In this document: positions 25,930 to 33,366 of the stretch, one piece after another
Layout: the number at the start of each line of letters is the position of its first letter
How positions within the stretch are numbered: position 1 is the first letter of the stretch
Assembly (NCBI RefSeq): GCF_031998825.1
Contig: NZ_DAMACX010000008.1
Location: forward strand, 1-64,000
Source: Pseudescherichia sp031998825
GTDB lineage: Bacteria > Pseudomonadota > Gammaproteobacteria > Enterobacterales > Enterobacteriaceae
DNA length: 64,000 nt
Direction: 5' to 3'
Translations under genes and position numbers: made by a program
The notes under the pieces: model-generated
Database searches by the model: none
The model's input: the letters and a program-made list of their open reading frames with translations, nothing else
Told to the model about the DNA's origin: nothing

Positions 25930-28368
25930 TTAAACCTTTTCAACCTGAACGAGGTTGGTATGGGATGGGTTCCCTTTCGCAAGCGGAGAGGGACGCTGGG
26001 TGGTTAGCACGTTAATGCACCCGCCCCGATCCACGCCTTTGTCATCCGGGTCATACCAGGCGCCCTCACCTAACGCAACGACGCCGGGCATCATGCGCGA
26101 TGTCACCTTCGCCTCAATATGCACCTCGCCGCGACCGTTAAAGATACGTACCTTGTCCCCGTTGCTGATTTGCCGTTTTTGTGCATCGATCGGATTCATC
26201 CACATCTCCTGACGGCAAGCGGCCTTCAGCACATCAACGTTGCCGTAGGTAGAGTGGACGCGGGATTTATGGTGAAAGCCGGTGAGCTGGAGCGGATATT
26301 TTTCTATTAAGGGATCGTCATAGCTTTCAAAGCCTGGCGTAAAGATGGGCAGCGGATCGATAACGTCTCCGTCTGGGAGATCCCATGTCGCCGCAATTTC
26401 TGCTAATGCCCCGGAGTAGATCTCAATTTTACCGGAGGGGGTAGAGAGCGGATTGGCCTGCGGATCGTCACGGAACGCTCTGTAAGCAACATGATGCCCT
26501 TCTGGATCGCGCTTTTTAAAAATGCCCTGTTGACGAAACGCCTCAAAGGTGGGCAGTTCGGGTATGGCTCTGCGCGACTGTTCATAGAGGTAACGCAGCC
26601 ACCCCTCCTGAGTACGCCCCTCGGTAAATTGCAGCTCTACCCCCATCCGTTTTGCCAGCTGGGAGGTCATCTCATAGATTGTCTTGCACTCAAAACGGGG
26701 CTTGATCGCTTGCTCAGTAAATATGACATAGGTCATATTCCCACACGAGCCGTCTAGCGCGAAATCCATTTGCTCTGCTGCTGTACAGTCCGGCAATAGG
26801 ATATCAGCATATTTCGCAGAGGCGGTCATAAAACAGTCGATAACTACGATCATCTCGCAACTGTTGTCATCCTGCAAAATCTCGCGGGTACGATTGATAT
26901 CAGCATGCTGATTTACAAGACAGTTGCTGGCATAGTTCCAGATCATTTTGATCGGTACATCCAGTTTTTCTTTACCCTGGACGCCGTCACGTAGTGCAGT
27001 CATTTCTGATGCCCGAACAATAGCATCGGTCCACATAAACACCGGGATAGTGGTTTGTATAGGATTATCCAGCGTTGGCATTCGCTCGAAAGGTATTTCA
27101 TAAAACCCTTCTCGCGCACCGCTATTACCGCCATTGATGCCAACACTCCCCGTCAGGATTGCCAGCATAGCAATAGCACGCGTGGTGATTTCCCCATTCG
27201 CCCGGCGCTGCGGTCCCCATCCCTGACTGATACAGAGTGGTTTAGTACTGCCAATTTCACGCGCCAGTTTAATAATACGTTCGGCAGGAATACCGGTGAT
27301 GTTTGCTGCCCACTCTGGCGTTTTAGGAAGACCGTCGCTCCCCTGCCCCAAAATATACGCTTTGTAATGACCATTCTTTGGCGCGCTATCAGGCAGAGTA
27401 TTTTCATCATAGCCAATGCAATACCTGTCCAGAAACGCCTGGTCAATCAAATTTTCTGTGATCAATACCCACGCCAGAGCACTTACCAAAGCTGCATCCG
27501 TACCTGGCCGGATAGGGATCCACTCATCTTCTCGTCCTGCTCCCGTATCGGTATAGCGCGGATCGATGACAATCAGCCGGGCCTTTGATCTCTCCAGCGC
27601 TTGCTCAAGATAGTAACTTACCCCACCCCCGCTCATCCGCGTTTCGCCAGGGTTATTACCAAACAGCACTACAAGCTTGCTGTTTTCAATATCTGAAGGG
27701 CTGTTGCCGTCGGCCCAGCCACCATAGGTGTAGTTCAGACCCGCAGCAATTTGTGCAGAAGAGTAATCTCCGTGGTGGCTCAGGAAACCTCCACAGCAGT
27801 TCATTAGACGTGCAATCAATGTCTTATCGGGTGGAAATGAACGAGTCATCGTACCGCCAATCGTACCGGTACCGTAGTTTATGTAGATAGACTCATTACC
27901 ATAATCTTTAATAAGACGTTTCATGTTAGTGGCAATGATGTCATAAGCCTCATCCCAGCTAATGCGCTCAAACTTGCCTTCACCGCGCAGGCCTACGCGC
28001 TTCATCGGGTATTTCAGGCGATCCGGATGATAGATACGACGGCGTATAGAACGGCCCCGCAAGCAGGCGCGAACCTGATGCAGGCCTTGATAATTATCAT
28101 CTCCCGTATTGTCGGTTTCGACATACTTAATCTCACCATCGAGTACATGCATGCGCACTGGGCATCGGCTGTCACAGTTTACGGTACAGGCGCTCCAGAC
28201 TATTTTTTCCGAGTGTGAATTGAACGCGTCGGCAGCGTTTGCGATTCGGATAAAAGGTTGGGAAAAAGTGTTCGTTGTCATGCTCAGGCCGCCTATCGCT
28301 GCGGTTTTGACTAAGCTACGACGACTAATCTTTGCTGCGAGTATTGCGTCGGGGATCTTATTTTTCAT
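25930..28368 (-). CDS. dmsA: DMSO reductase catalytic molybdopterin subunit DmsA
   Basis: 812 residues from the ATG at 28366-28368 (E. coli 814). It reduces DMSO and amine N-oxides as the terminal step of anaerobic respiration, facing the periplasm. A twin-arginine signal (SRRSLVK, residues 15-21) is followed by the FS0 cluster cysteines Cys61, Cys65, Cys69 and Cys102, and then the molybdopterin domains (GGWADGNSPSD, QGWGPQRRANGE) to the C-terminal dinucleotide-binding part. Sampled lines between about 26.7 and 28.0 kb are clearly poorer in GC than dmsB or the 3' end of dmsA, which may mean the gene is a recombinant mosaic. An FNR-type promoter lies upstream. Confidence 0.96.
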   Translation of the reverse strand: MKNKIPDAILAAKISRRSLVKTAAIGGLSMTTNTFSQPFIRIANAADAFNSHSEKIVWSACTVNCDSRCPVRMHVLDGEIKYVETDNTGDDNYQGLHQVRACLRGRSIRRRIYHPDRLKYPMKRVGLRGEGKFERISWDEAYDIIATNMKRLIKDYGNESIYINYGTGTIGGTMTRSFPPDKTLIARLMNCCGGFLSHHGDYSSAQIAAGLNYTYGGWADGNSPSDIENSKLVVLFGNNPGETRMSGGGVSYYLEQALERSKARLIVIDPRYTDTGAGREDEWIPIRPGTDAALVSALAWVLITENLIDQAFLDRYCIGYDENTLPDSAPKNGHYKAYILGQGSDGLPKTPEWAANITGIPAERIIKLAREIGSTKPLCISQGWGPQRRANGEITTRAIAMLAILTGSVGINGGNSGAREGFYEIPFERMPTLDNPIQTTIPVFMWTDAIVRASEMTALRDGVQGKEKLDVPIKMIWNYASNCLVNQHADINRTREILQDDNSCEMIVVIDCFMTASAKYADILLPDCTAAEQMDFALDGSCGNMTYVIFTEQAIKPRFECKTIYEMTSQLAKRMGVELQFTEGRTQEGWLRYLYEQSRRAIPELPTFEAFRQQGIFKKRDPEGHHVAYRAFRDDPQANPLSTPSGKIEIYSGALAEIAATWDLPDGDVIDPLPIFTPGFESYDDPLIEKYPLQLTGFHHKSRVHSTYGNVDVLKAACRQEMWMNPIDAQKRQISNGDKVRIFNGRGEVHIEAKVTSRMMPGVVALGEGAWYDPDDKGVDRGGCINVLTTQRPSPLAKGNPSHTNLVQVEKV

Positions 28369-28471
28369 TTGGCTGCGCTCTGCTGTGTAGGCTGTCAAAA
28401 GCAACGTTCACTTAATAGTTTTTTATACAGCCTGTTTAGTAAAAGTCAGATATAAATTCTGCTTAACAGTT

Positions 28472-28520
28472 AAGCGCAGTATTACTCCTCAAAACCGTAA
28501 GGTTTGTTGTTTCATATCAA
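28472..28520 (-). promoter_or_regulatory. FNR-dependent dmsA promoter
   Basis: On the minus strand TTGATATGAAACAA (28507-28520) is an FNR box close to the E. coli dmsA site. TAATAC (28479-28484) is a -10 element. With the box centred at -41.5, transcription would start near 28472, about 104 bases before the dmsA ATG; the -10 then falls exactly where a class II FNR promoter needs it. Confidence 0.75.
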
Positions 28521-28528
28521 AGAGGCAT

Positions 28529-28554
28529 AAAAAAAGCGCCTTAAGGCGCTTTTT
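28529..28554. terminator. Bidirectional terminator, probably that of serS, now cut off by the IS
   Basis: AAAAAGCGCCTT (28531-28542) and AAGGCGCTTTTT (28543-28554) form a perfect 24-base palindrome with A/T tracts on both sides. Ignoring the insertion sequence, it would lie about 25 bases past the serS stop. It now also shields the dmsA promoter from transcription leaving the IS. Confidence 0.85.
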
Positions 28555-28564
28555 AGGACAGGAC

Positions 28565-28590
28565 TGACCCGTCCTGAATAGCGTTGACAC
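28565..28590 (+). repeat. Left terminal inverted repeat of the IS3-family element
   Basis: It begins TGACCCGTCCTG and ends GTTGACAC. It pairs with 29842-29867 at 19 of 26 positions and is preceded by the target triplet GAC. Confidence 0.85.
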
Positions 28591-28618
28591 ATTTTACTCA
28601 TACACTGAGGAAAATGTG

Positions 28619-29017
28619 ATGAACCAGTATGTTAAACGCACACAACGCGATTACCCTCTATCCTTTAAATTAACTGTCGTTGAGCAGGTCGAAAAAGGCG
28701 AAATGACCTATCGCCAGGCGCAGGACCGTTATGGTATTCAGGGCAGCCACACCGTCCTGAGCTGGCTGAGAAAGTACGGTCAACTCGACTGGCTTACATC
28801 CCCTTCTGTCAGAAAGTGCGGAGCCAATATGCCTGACATCCCTCAGACCCCTGAACAAAGGATTAAAGAACTGGAACAGCTACTGGCTGAATCCGAAGTC
28901 AAAGCTCAGTTCTTTGAGGCCGTCGTGAAGGTAATGAACACCGAGTTCGGAGCCACGCTGACAAAAAAGCAGTTAACCTCCTTATCACGCAAACACAAAC
29001 ACCGAAACTCACCGTAA
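28619..29017 (+). CDS. IS3-family transposase OrfA (helix-turn-helix)
   Basis: 132 residues from the ATG at 28619 (a GTG lies directly before it in frame). The N-terminal half is a helix-turn-helix of the transposase_8 type (YPLSFKLTVVEQVEKGEMTY, then SHTVLSWLRKYG), which binds the terminal repeats. The C-terminal half (EQRIKELEQLLAESEVKAQF) is a leucine-zipper-like coiled coil for multimerisation. The slip site A-AAA-AAG at 28963-28969 lies near the end of this frame and can send ribosomes into orfB. Confidence 0.92.
   Translation: MNQYVKRTQRDYPLSFKLTVVEQVEKGEMTYRQAQDRYGIQGSHTVLSWLRKYGQLDWLTSPSVRKCGANMPDIPQTPEQRIKELEQLLAESEVKAQFFEAVVKVMNTEFGATLTKKQLTSLSRKHKHRNSP
28963..28969 (+). other. Programmed -1 ribosomal frameshift site of the IS
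   Basis: AAAAAAG is in the A-AAA-AAG register of the orfA frame. After a -1 slip, the reading frame stays open through TTG-ATG at about 29029-29034 and joins OrfB, giving a fused OrfAB transposase of roughly 406 residues. Confidence 0.8.
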
Positions 29018-29031
29018 CGCGAGCCTGCCGG

Positions 29032-29838
29032 TTGATGGGGATCAGCCGGCAGGCCTGGTACCAGGCCCTGCAGCGTGAGGATGAGAGAAAAGAGCAGGCC
29101 CGGCATATCATCACGCAGGTGATGGCTGTCCGCTTACATCAGCCCCGGTTAGGGACGCGGAAACTGCATCACCTGCTTCTGCAACGACCGGAAGCAAGGT
29201 CACACGTCGGGCGTGACAGGTTGTTCCGGATCCTGCGTTGTGCGCGGTTACTGGTGGTACCCGTGCGGGCGTATCACAGGACAACGAATAGCCATCATCG
29301 TTTTTACCGTCATCCTAACCTGCTGAAAGCGGGAGAGAATCAGGTGACCGCGACCCGCCCTGAGCAGGTGTGGGTGGCTGATATCACCTGGCTTCCTCTG
29401 CGAACAGGAACAGCGTATATAAGCCTGGTAACGGACGTCTGGTCGAGAAAAATAGTGGGATATCATGTGCATGAGAGCCTGCACACCCGGCATGTTGCCT
29501 GTGCGTTCAAAATGGCACTGGCTGGCAGGCGAACATCGCATCCGCTGGTTCATCACTCTGACAGAGGTATCCAGTACTGCTCTCAGGAATATCAGGCGTT
29601 ACATCAACGGCATGGCGTCATGTGCTCAATGACAGACGGGTATGACTGTTATCAGAATGCGCTGGCGGAACGGGTAAACGGGATATTAAAAACCGAATAC
29701 CTGCTTGTGAAACCGGAAGATATCGAACAGGCGAGAAAGATGGTCAGGGAGTCGGTAGAAATTTACAACACACAGCGCCCTCATCTGTCGCTACAATACA
29801 AAACACCCGATGAAGTTCACCGGGCGTTACAGGCCTGA
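29032..29838 (+). CDS. IS3-family transposase OrfB (DDE integrase domain)
   Basis: 268 residues counted from the internal ATG; the functional protein is most likely the OrfAB fusion made by -1 frameshifting. The domain order is a small HTH_21-type N-terminus, then an rve (retroviral integrase) core. Catalytic residues are the Asp in VWVADITWLPL, the Asp in HHSDRGIQYCS, and the Glu in NALAERVNGILKTE, the DD(35)E arrangement. The frame is intact to its stop and no disabling mutation is visible, so the element may be active. Confidence 0.93.
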   Translation: MMGISRQAWYQALQREDERKEQARHIITQVMAVRLHQPRLGTRKLHHLLLQRPEARSHVGRDRLFRILRCARLLVVPVRAYHRTTNSHHRFYRHPNLLKAGENQVTATRPEQVWVADITWLPLRTGTAYISLVTDVWSRKIVGYHVHESLHTRHVACAFKMALAGRRTSHPLVHHSDRGIQYCSQEYQALHQRHGVMCSMTDGYDCYQNALAERVNGILKTEYLLVKPEDIEQARKMVRESVEIYNTQRPHLSLQYKTPDEVHRALQA

Positions 29839-29841
29839 AAA

Positions 29842-29867
29842 GTGTCAACCTATTCCAGGACTAGTCA
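29842..29867 (-). repeat. Right terminal inverted repeat of the IS3-family element
   Basis: The inner end is GTGTCAACC and the outer end is CTAGTCA, followed by the target triplet GAC. It is complementary to the left repeat at 19 of 26 positions. Confidence 0.85.
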
Positions 29868-29878
29868 GACAGGCTGGA

Positions 29879-31171
29879 TTAGCCGATGTACTCCAGACCT
29901 TTCATGTACGGACGCAGCACTGCGGGGATCTCAATGCGGCCATCAGCCTGCTGGTAGTTCTCCAGCACAGCGACCAGCGTACGCCCTACTGCCAGACCAG
30001 AGCCGTTGAGGGTATGCACCAGACGGGTTTTCTTGTCGGCTTTGCTACGGCAGCGAGCCTGCATGCGGCGCGCCTGGAAATCCCAGCAGTTAGAGCAGGA
30101 AGAAATTTCACGATAGGTATCCTGCGCCGGCAGCCACACTTCCAGATCGTAGGTTTTGCGTGCGCCAAAGCCCATGTCGCCGCTGCACAGCAGCACTTTA
30201 CGGTACGGCAGGCCTAACAGCTGCAGCACCTTCTCCGCGTGGCCGGTCATCTCTTCCAGCGCGTCCATGGACTCTTCCGGACGCACGATCTGCACCATCT
30301 CAACTTTATCAAACTGGTGCATACGGATCAGGCCGCGGGTGTCACGACCGTAGGAGCCTGCTTCAGAGCGGAAGCACGGCGTATGGGCCGTCATCTTCAG
30401 CGGCAGCGCTTCCTCGTCGAGGATCTCATCACGCACGAGGTTGGTCAGCGGCACTTCCGCCGTCGGGATCAGCGAGTAGTTGCTGCTCTCTGCCTCTTCG
30501 TCCAGCGGACGAGTATGGAAGAGATCGCCACCGAATTTAGGCAGCTGGCCGGTACCATACAGCGTGTCCTGGTTGACCAGGTACGGCACGTAGTTCTCGA
30601 TATAGCCGTGCTGTTCAGTATGCAGATCGATCATAAACTGGCTCAGGGCACGGTGCAGGCGGGCAATCTGCCCCTGCATCACCACAAAGCGGGAGCCGGT
30701 AAGCTTAACCGCCGCGGCGAAGTCGAGGCCTTTAGCCATCTCGCCCAGCGTAACGTGATCGCGTACGTCAAAATCAAACTTACGTGGCTCACCCCAGCGG
30801 CTGACTTCCACGTTTTCGCTGTCGTCTTTACCGAGCGGCACACAGTCGTCCGGCAGGTTCGGCAGGGTCAGCGCGATGTCACGGATCTCCGTCAGCAGCG
30901 CCTCAAGCTCGGCTTTAGCGGCATCCAGCTCCTCGCCCAGCTTGTTCACTTCCAGACGTAACGGCTCAATGTCTTCCCCACGCGCTTTCGCCTGGCCAAT
31001 GGATTTCGATCGCGAGTTACGTTCCGCCTGCAGGTTTTCCGTATTGACCTGCAAAACTTTACGACGCTCTTCAAGAGCGCGCAGTTTATCTACATCCAGC
31101 TTAAAGCCCCGGCGTGCCAGTTTTTCTGCGACTGCGTCTGGCTCGGTACGCAGCAGATTGGGATCGAGCAT
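29879..31171 (-). CDS. serS: Seryl-tRNA synthetase
   Basis: 430 residues, the E. coli length. SerS charges tRNA-Ser and tRNA-Sec with serine. The N-terminal long coiled coil (about residues 30-100, rich in E, K, L and A) grips the tRNA variable arm. The class II catalytic core shows motif 2 (FRSEAGSYGRDTRGLIRMHQ near 267-286) and motif 3 (GLAVGRTLVAVLENYQ). An IS lies 11 bases beyond its stop and separates it from the palindromic terminator at 28529-28554, so its transcript probably now runs antisense through the transposase genes. Confidence 0.98.
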   Translation of the reverse strand: MLDPNLLRTEPDAVAEKLARRGFKLDVDKLRALEERRKVLQVNTENLQAERNSRSKSIGQAKARGEDIEPLRLEVNKLGEELDAAKAELEALLTEIRDIALTLPNLPDDCVPLGKDDSENVEVSRWGEPRKFDFDVRDHVTLGEMAKGLDFAAAVKLTGSRFVVMQGQIARLHRALSQFMIDLHTEQHGYIENYVPYLVNQDTLYGTGQLPKFGGDLFHTRPLDEEAESSNYSLIPTAEVPLTNLVRDEILDEEALPLKMTAHTPCFRSEAGSYGRDTRGLIRMHQFDKVEMVQIVRPEESMDALEEMTGHAEKVLQLLGLPYRKVLLCSGDMGFGARKTYDLEVWLPAQDTYREISSCSNCWDFQARRMQARCRSKADKKTRLVHTLNGSGLAVGRTLVAVLENYQQADGRIEIPAVLRPYMKGLEYIG

Positions 31172-31262
31172 GCTTATCCTGTGCTTATCGAATTGATATT
31201 AGAGGGAGTGGCCGCAGACGCAGCCACAAGAATTCACAGGTAACCTTACCGCAACGCCTCAA

Positions 31263-32606
31263 TTAGCGATAGCGTTTTGTGGGGCTTTTATTGTCCTGAT
31301 CGGCCAGCCAGGCGAGCTTTTCGCCAATCTTGCCCTCAAGACCTCTGCTGGTGGGATGATAATAGCGCGTTTGTGCTATTTCAGGCGGGAAGTAGTCTTC
31401 GCCTGCCGCATAGGCGTTAGGCTCGTCATGGGCATAGCGATACTGCTGACCGTAGCCCATCTCCTTCATCAGCTTGGTTGGCGCGTTGCGCAGGTGATCG
31501 GGCACGTCGTAGTCCGGCTTGTCGCGGGCATCGGCCATCGCCGCTTTAAAGGCGGTATAGACGGCGTTGCTTTTTGGCGCGCAAGCAAGGTAGACAATCG
31601 CCTGAGCGATGGCGCGCTCCCCTTCTGCTGGCCCGACGCGGGTAAAGCAGTCCCAGGCTGAGAGCGCGACCTGCATCGCACGGGGATCGGCGTTGCCAAC
31701 ATCCTCAGAGGCAATAGCCAGGCAGCGGCGCGCGACGTAGAGTGGGTCGCCCCCGGCGGTAATGATTCGCGCATACCAGTAGAGCGCCGCATCCGGCGCG
31801 CTGCCGCGTACGGATTTGTGCAGGGCAGAGATGAGATCGTAGAAGCGATCGCCTTTGTTATCGAAACGCGCGCTGCGCTCGCCAGCAATTTCGGTGAGCA
31901 GTTCAGGCTTAAGCACCCGCTTGCCGCCGTCATCGACTTCGGCCATGTCGGCCATCATCTCCAGCGTGTTCAGGGCGCGCCGGGCATCGCCGTTGACTAG
32001 CTGGGCAATCGCCAGCCGGGTCTCATCCGGCAGGACGATATTCTGCCCGCCATAGCCGCGAGTCTTATCGCTGATGGCCTGATTCAGCACCTGCTCAATA
32101 TCTTCAACAGAGAGGGATTTCAGCAGATAGACGCGGGCGCGGGAGAGCAGCGCTGAGTTTAGCTCGAACGATGGGTTCTCCGTCGTGGCCCCGATAAAAG
32201 TGATAGTGCCGTCTTCAATATGCGGCAGGAAGGCATCCTGCTGGCTCTTATTGAAGCGATGGACTTCGTCCACAAACAGAATGGTGCGGCGGCCGGCATT
32301 GCGGCGCTGGCGGGCGCGCTCGATGGCCTCGCGGATCTCTTTAACGCCGGAGGTCACCGCTGAGATACGCTCAACGTCGGCATTAGCGTAGTGAGCTATC
32401 ACCTCAGCAAGCGTTGTCTTGCCGGTGCCTGGCGGCCCCCAGAGGATCATTGAGTGCAGCTGCCCGGCCTCGATAGCGCGCGGCAGCGGCTTACCCGGTG
32501 CCAGCAGATGCTGCTGGCCGATATACTGCGCTAAGTTTTCTGGCCGCATACGGGCGGCCAGAGGTTGAAACGCATTGTCTGAAAAATCGAGCGATAGATT
32601 GCTCAC
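31263..32606 (-). CDS. rarA: Replication-associated recombination protein RarA (MgsA)
   Basis: A 447-residue AAA+ ATPase of the clamp-loader group, a relative of eukaryotic WRNIP1, acting at stalled replication forks. Walker A GPPGTGKT is at residues 57-64, Walker B ILFVDEVH at 109-116, and sensor 1 is in ITFIGATTENPSFE near 134-147. The C-terminal tetramerisation region follows (ANAYAAGEDYFP). It starts 8 bases after lolA stops, so lolA-rarA are probably cotranscribed, with serS 91 bases downstream. Confidence 0.96.
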   Translation of the reverse strand: MSNLSLDFSDNAFQPLAARMRPENLAQYIGQQHLLAPGKPLPRAIEAGQLHSMILWGPPGTGKTTLAEVIAHYANADVERISAVTSGVKEIREAIERARQRRNAGRRTILFVDEVHRFNKSQQDAFLPHIEDGTITFIGATTENPSFELNSALLSRARVYLLKSLSVEDIEQVLNQAISDKTRGYGGQNIVLPDETRLAIAQLVNGDARRALNTLEMMADMAEVDDGGKRVLKPELLTEIAGERSARFDNKGDRFYDLISALHKSVRGSAPDAALYWYARIITAGGDPLYVARRCLAIASEDVGNADPRAMQVALSAWDCFTRVGPAEGERAIAQAIVYLACAPKSNAVYTAFKAAMADARDKPDYDVPDHLRNAPTKLMKEMGYGQQYRYAHDEPNAYAAGEDYFPPEIAQTRYYHPTSRGLEGKIGEKLAWLADQDNKSPTKRYR

Positions 32607-32614
32607 TCAGGCCT

Positions 32615-33226
32615 CTACTTGCGTTGATCGTCCACCGTTACGCCCTGCGGCGGGGTAAAGGTGAATTTAGAGGGATCGACAGCGCCATTCTGCTGAGACT
32701 GTAGCTGGTACAGGCTGCGCTGATCGTCCTGCTCAACGGCGCTGAACTGGTTAATGGTGCCGTTCTGGCTCACGTTAATGGTGAACTGTTTCAGGTTACC
32801 ATTTTTGCTTTTCGGCGTGAGCACAAAGTCGTTACCGGTTTGCTTGATATTGTACTGCTGCCAGTCGCTGGTCTGGTTACGGGCGATCAGCATGAACGGC
32901 GTATTGCTGGTGGCCGCGCTGAGATTGGTAGCCGTCGCCTGCTCAACGAACGGGTTATAGAACCACAAGGTTTTGCCGTCAGAGACCAGAATGCTTTCGT
33001 CCGGCTGCGTCATGTGCCAGTTAAACAGGTTCGGGCGCTTAACCCATAAATCCCCCTGACCTTCCTGCACCGCCGCGCCGCTACCATCGGTTACTTTTTG
33101 CGTGAAGCTGGCATGGAAGCTGCCTACTTTATCGAGGCGGCTTTTCAGATCGCTGGCGGCATCAGCCCAGACGCTGCTCGCTACCAGTGAAGAGAGTAAT
33201 GCACAGGTCATTGCGATTTTTTTCAT
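32615..33226 (-). CDS. lolA: Outer-membrane lipoprotein carrier protein LolA
   Basis: 203 residues from the ATG at 33224-33226, as in E. coli; it is preceded by AAAGGACTAAC. The signal peptide MKKIAMTCALLSSLVASSVW-A is probably cleaved after Ala21, leaving DAASDLKSRL. Periplasmic LolA takes lipoproteins from LolCDE to LolB. The half-barrel family segments VKRPNLFNWHM and LWFYNPFVEQ are visible. It lies between ftsK (140 bases upstream) and rarA (8 bases downstream). Confidence 0.97.
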   Translation of the reverse strand: MKKIAMTCALLSSLVASSVWADAASDLKSRLDKVGSFHASFTQKVTDGSGAAVQEGQGDLWVKRPNLFNWHMTQPDESILVSDGKTLWFYNPFVEQATATNLSAATSNTPFMLIARNQTSDWQQYNIKQTGNDFVLTPKSKNGNLKQFTINVSQNGTINQFSAVEQDDQRSLYQLQSQQNGAVDPSKFTFTPPQGVTVDDQRK

Positions 33227-33366
33227 TGTTAGTCCTTTTGCTACGTCTGCTACGTCGCTCCCGATCCGGGAGAACCTCTGACACTCATTGCAGGCTAAAC
33301 CGGCAAAGAGTGAAAGAGGAAAAAGCTGATTTTTGACGAATTTACCCAAATTTGCACTCAGAGGCA

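Larger units (their letters stand above)
28565..29867 (+). mobile_element. IS3-family insertion sequence, complete, 1303 bp, with 3-bp target duplication
   Basis: Imperfect 26-base terminal inverted repeats bound the element. The left end (28565-28590) reads TGACCCGTCCTG...GTTGACAC and the right end (29842-29867, reverse complement) TGACTAGTCCTG...GTTGACAC; 19 of 26 positions agree. The trinucleotide GAC flanks both sides (28562-28564 and 29868-29870), the usual IS3-family duplication. It contains overlapping orfA and orfB joined by an A-AAA-AAG slip site. It landed 11 bases downstream of the serS stop, with its genes opposite in direction to serS. I cannot name the exact IS. Confidence 0.92.
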
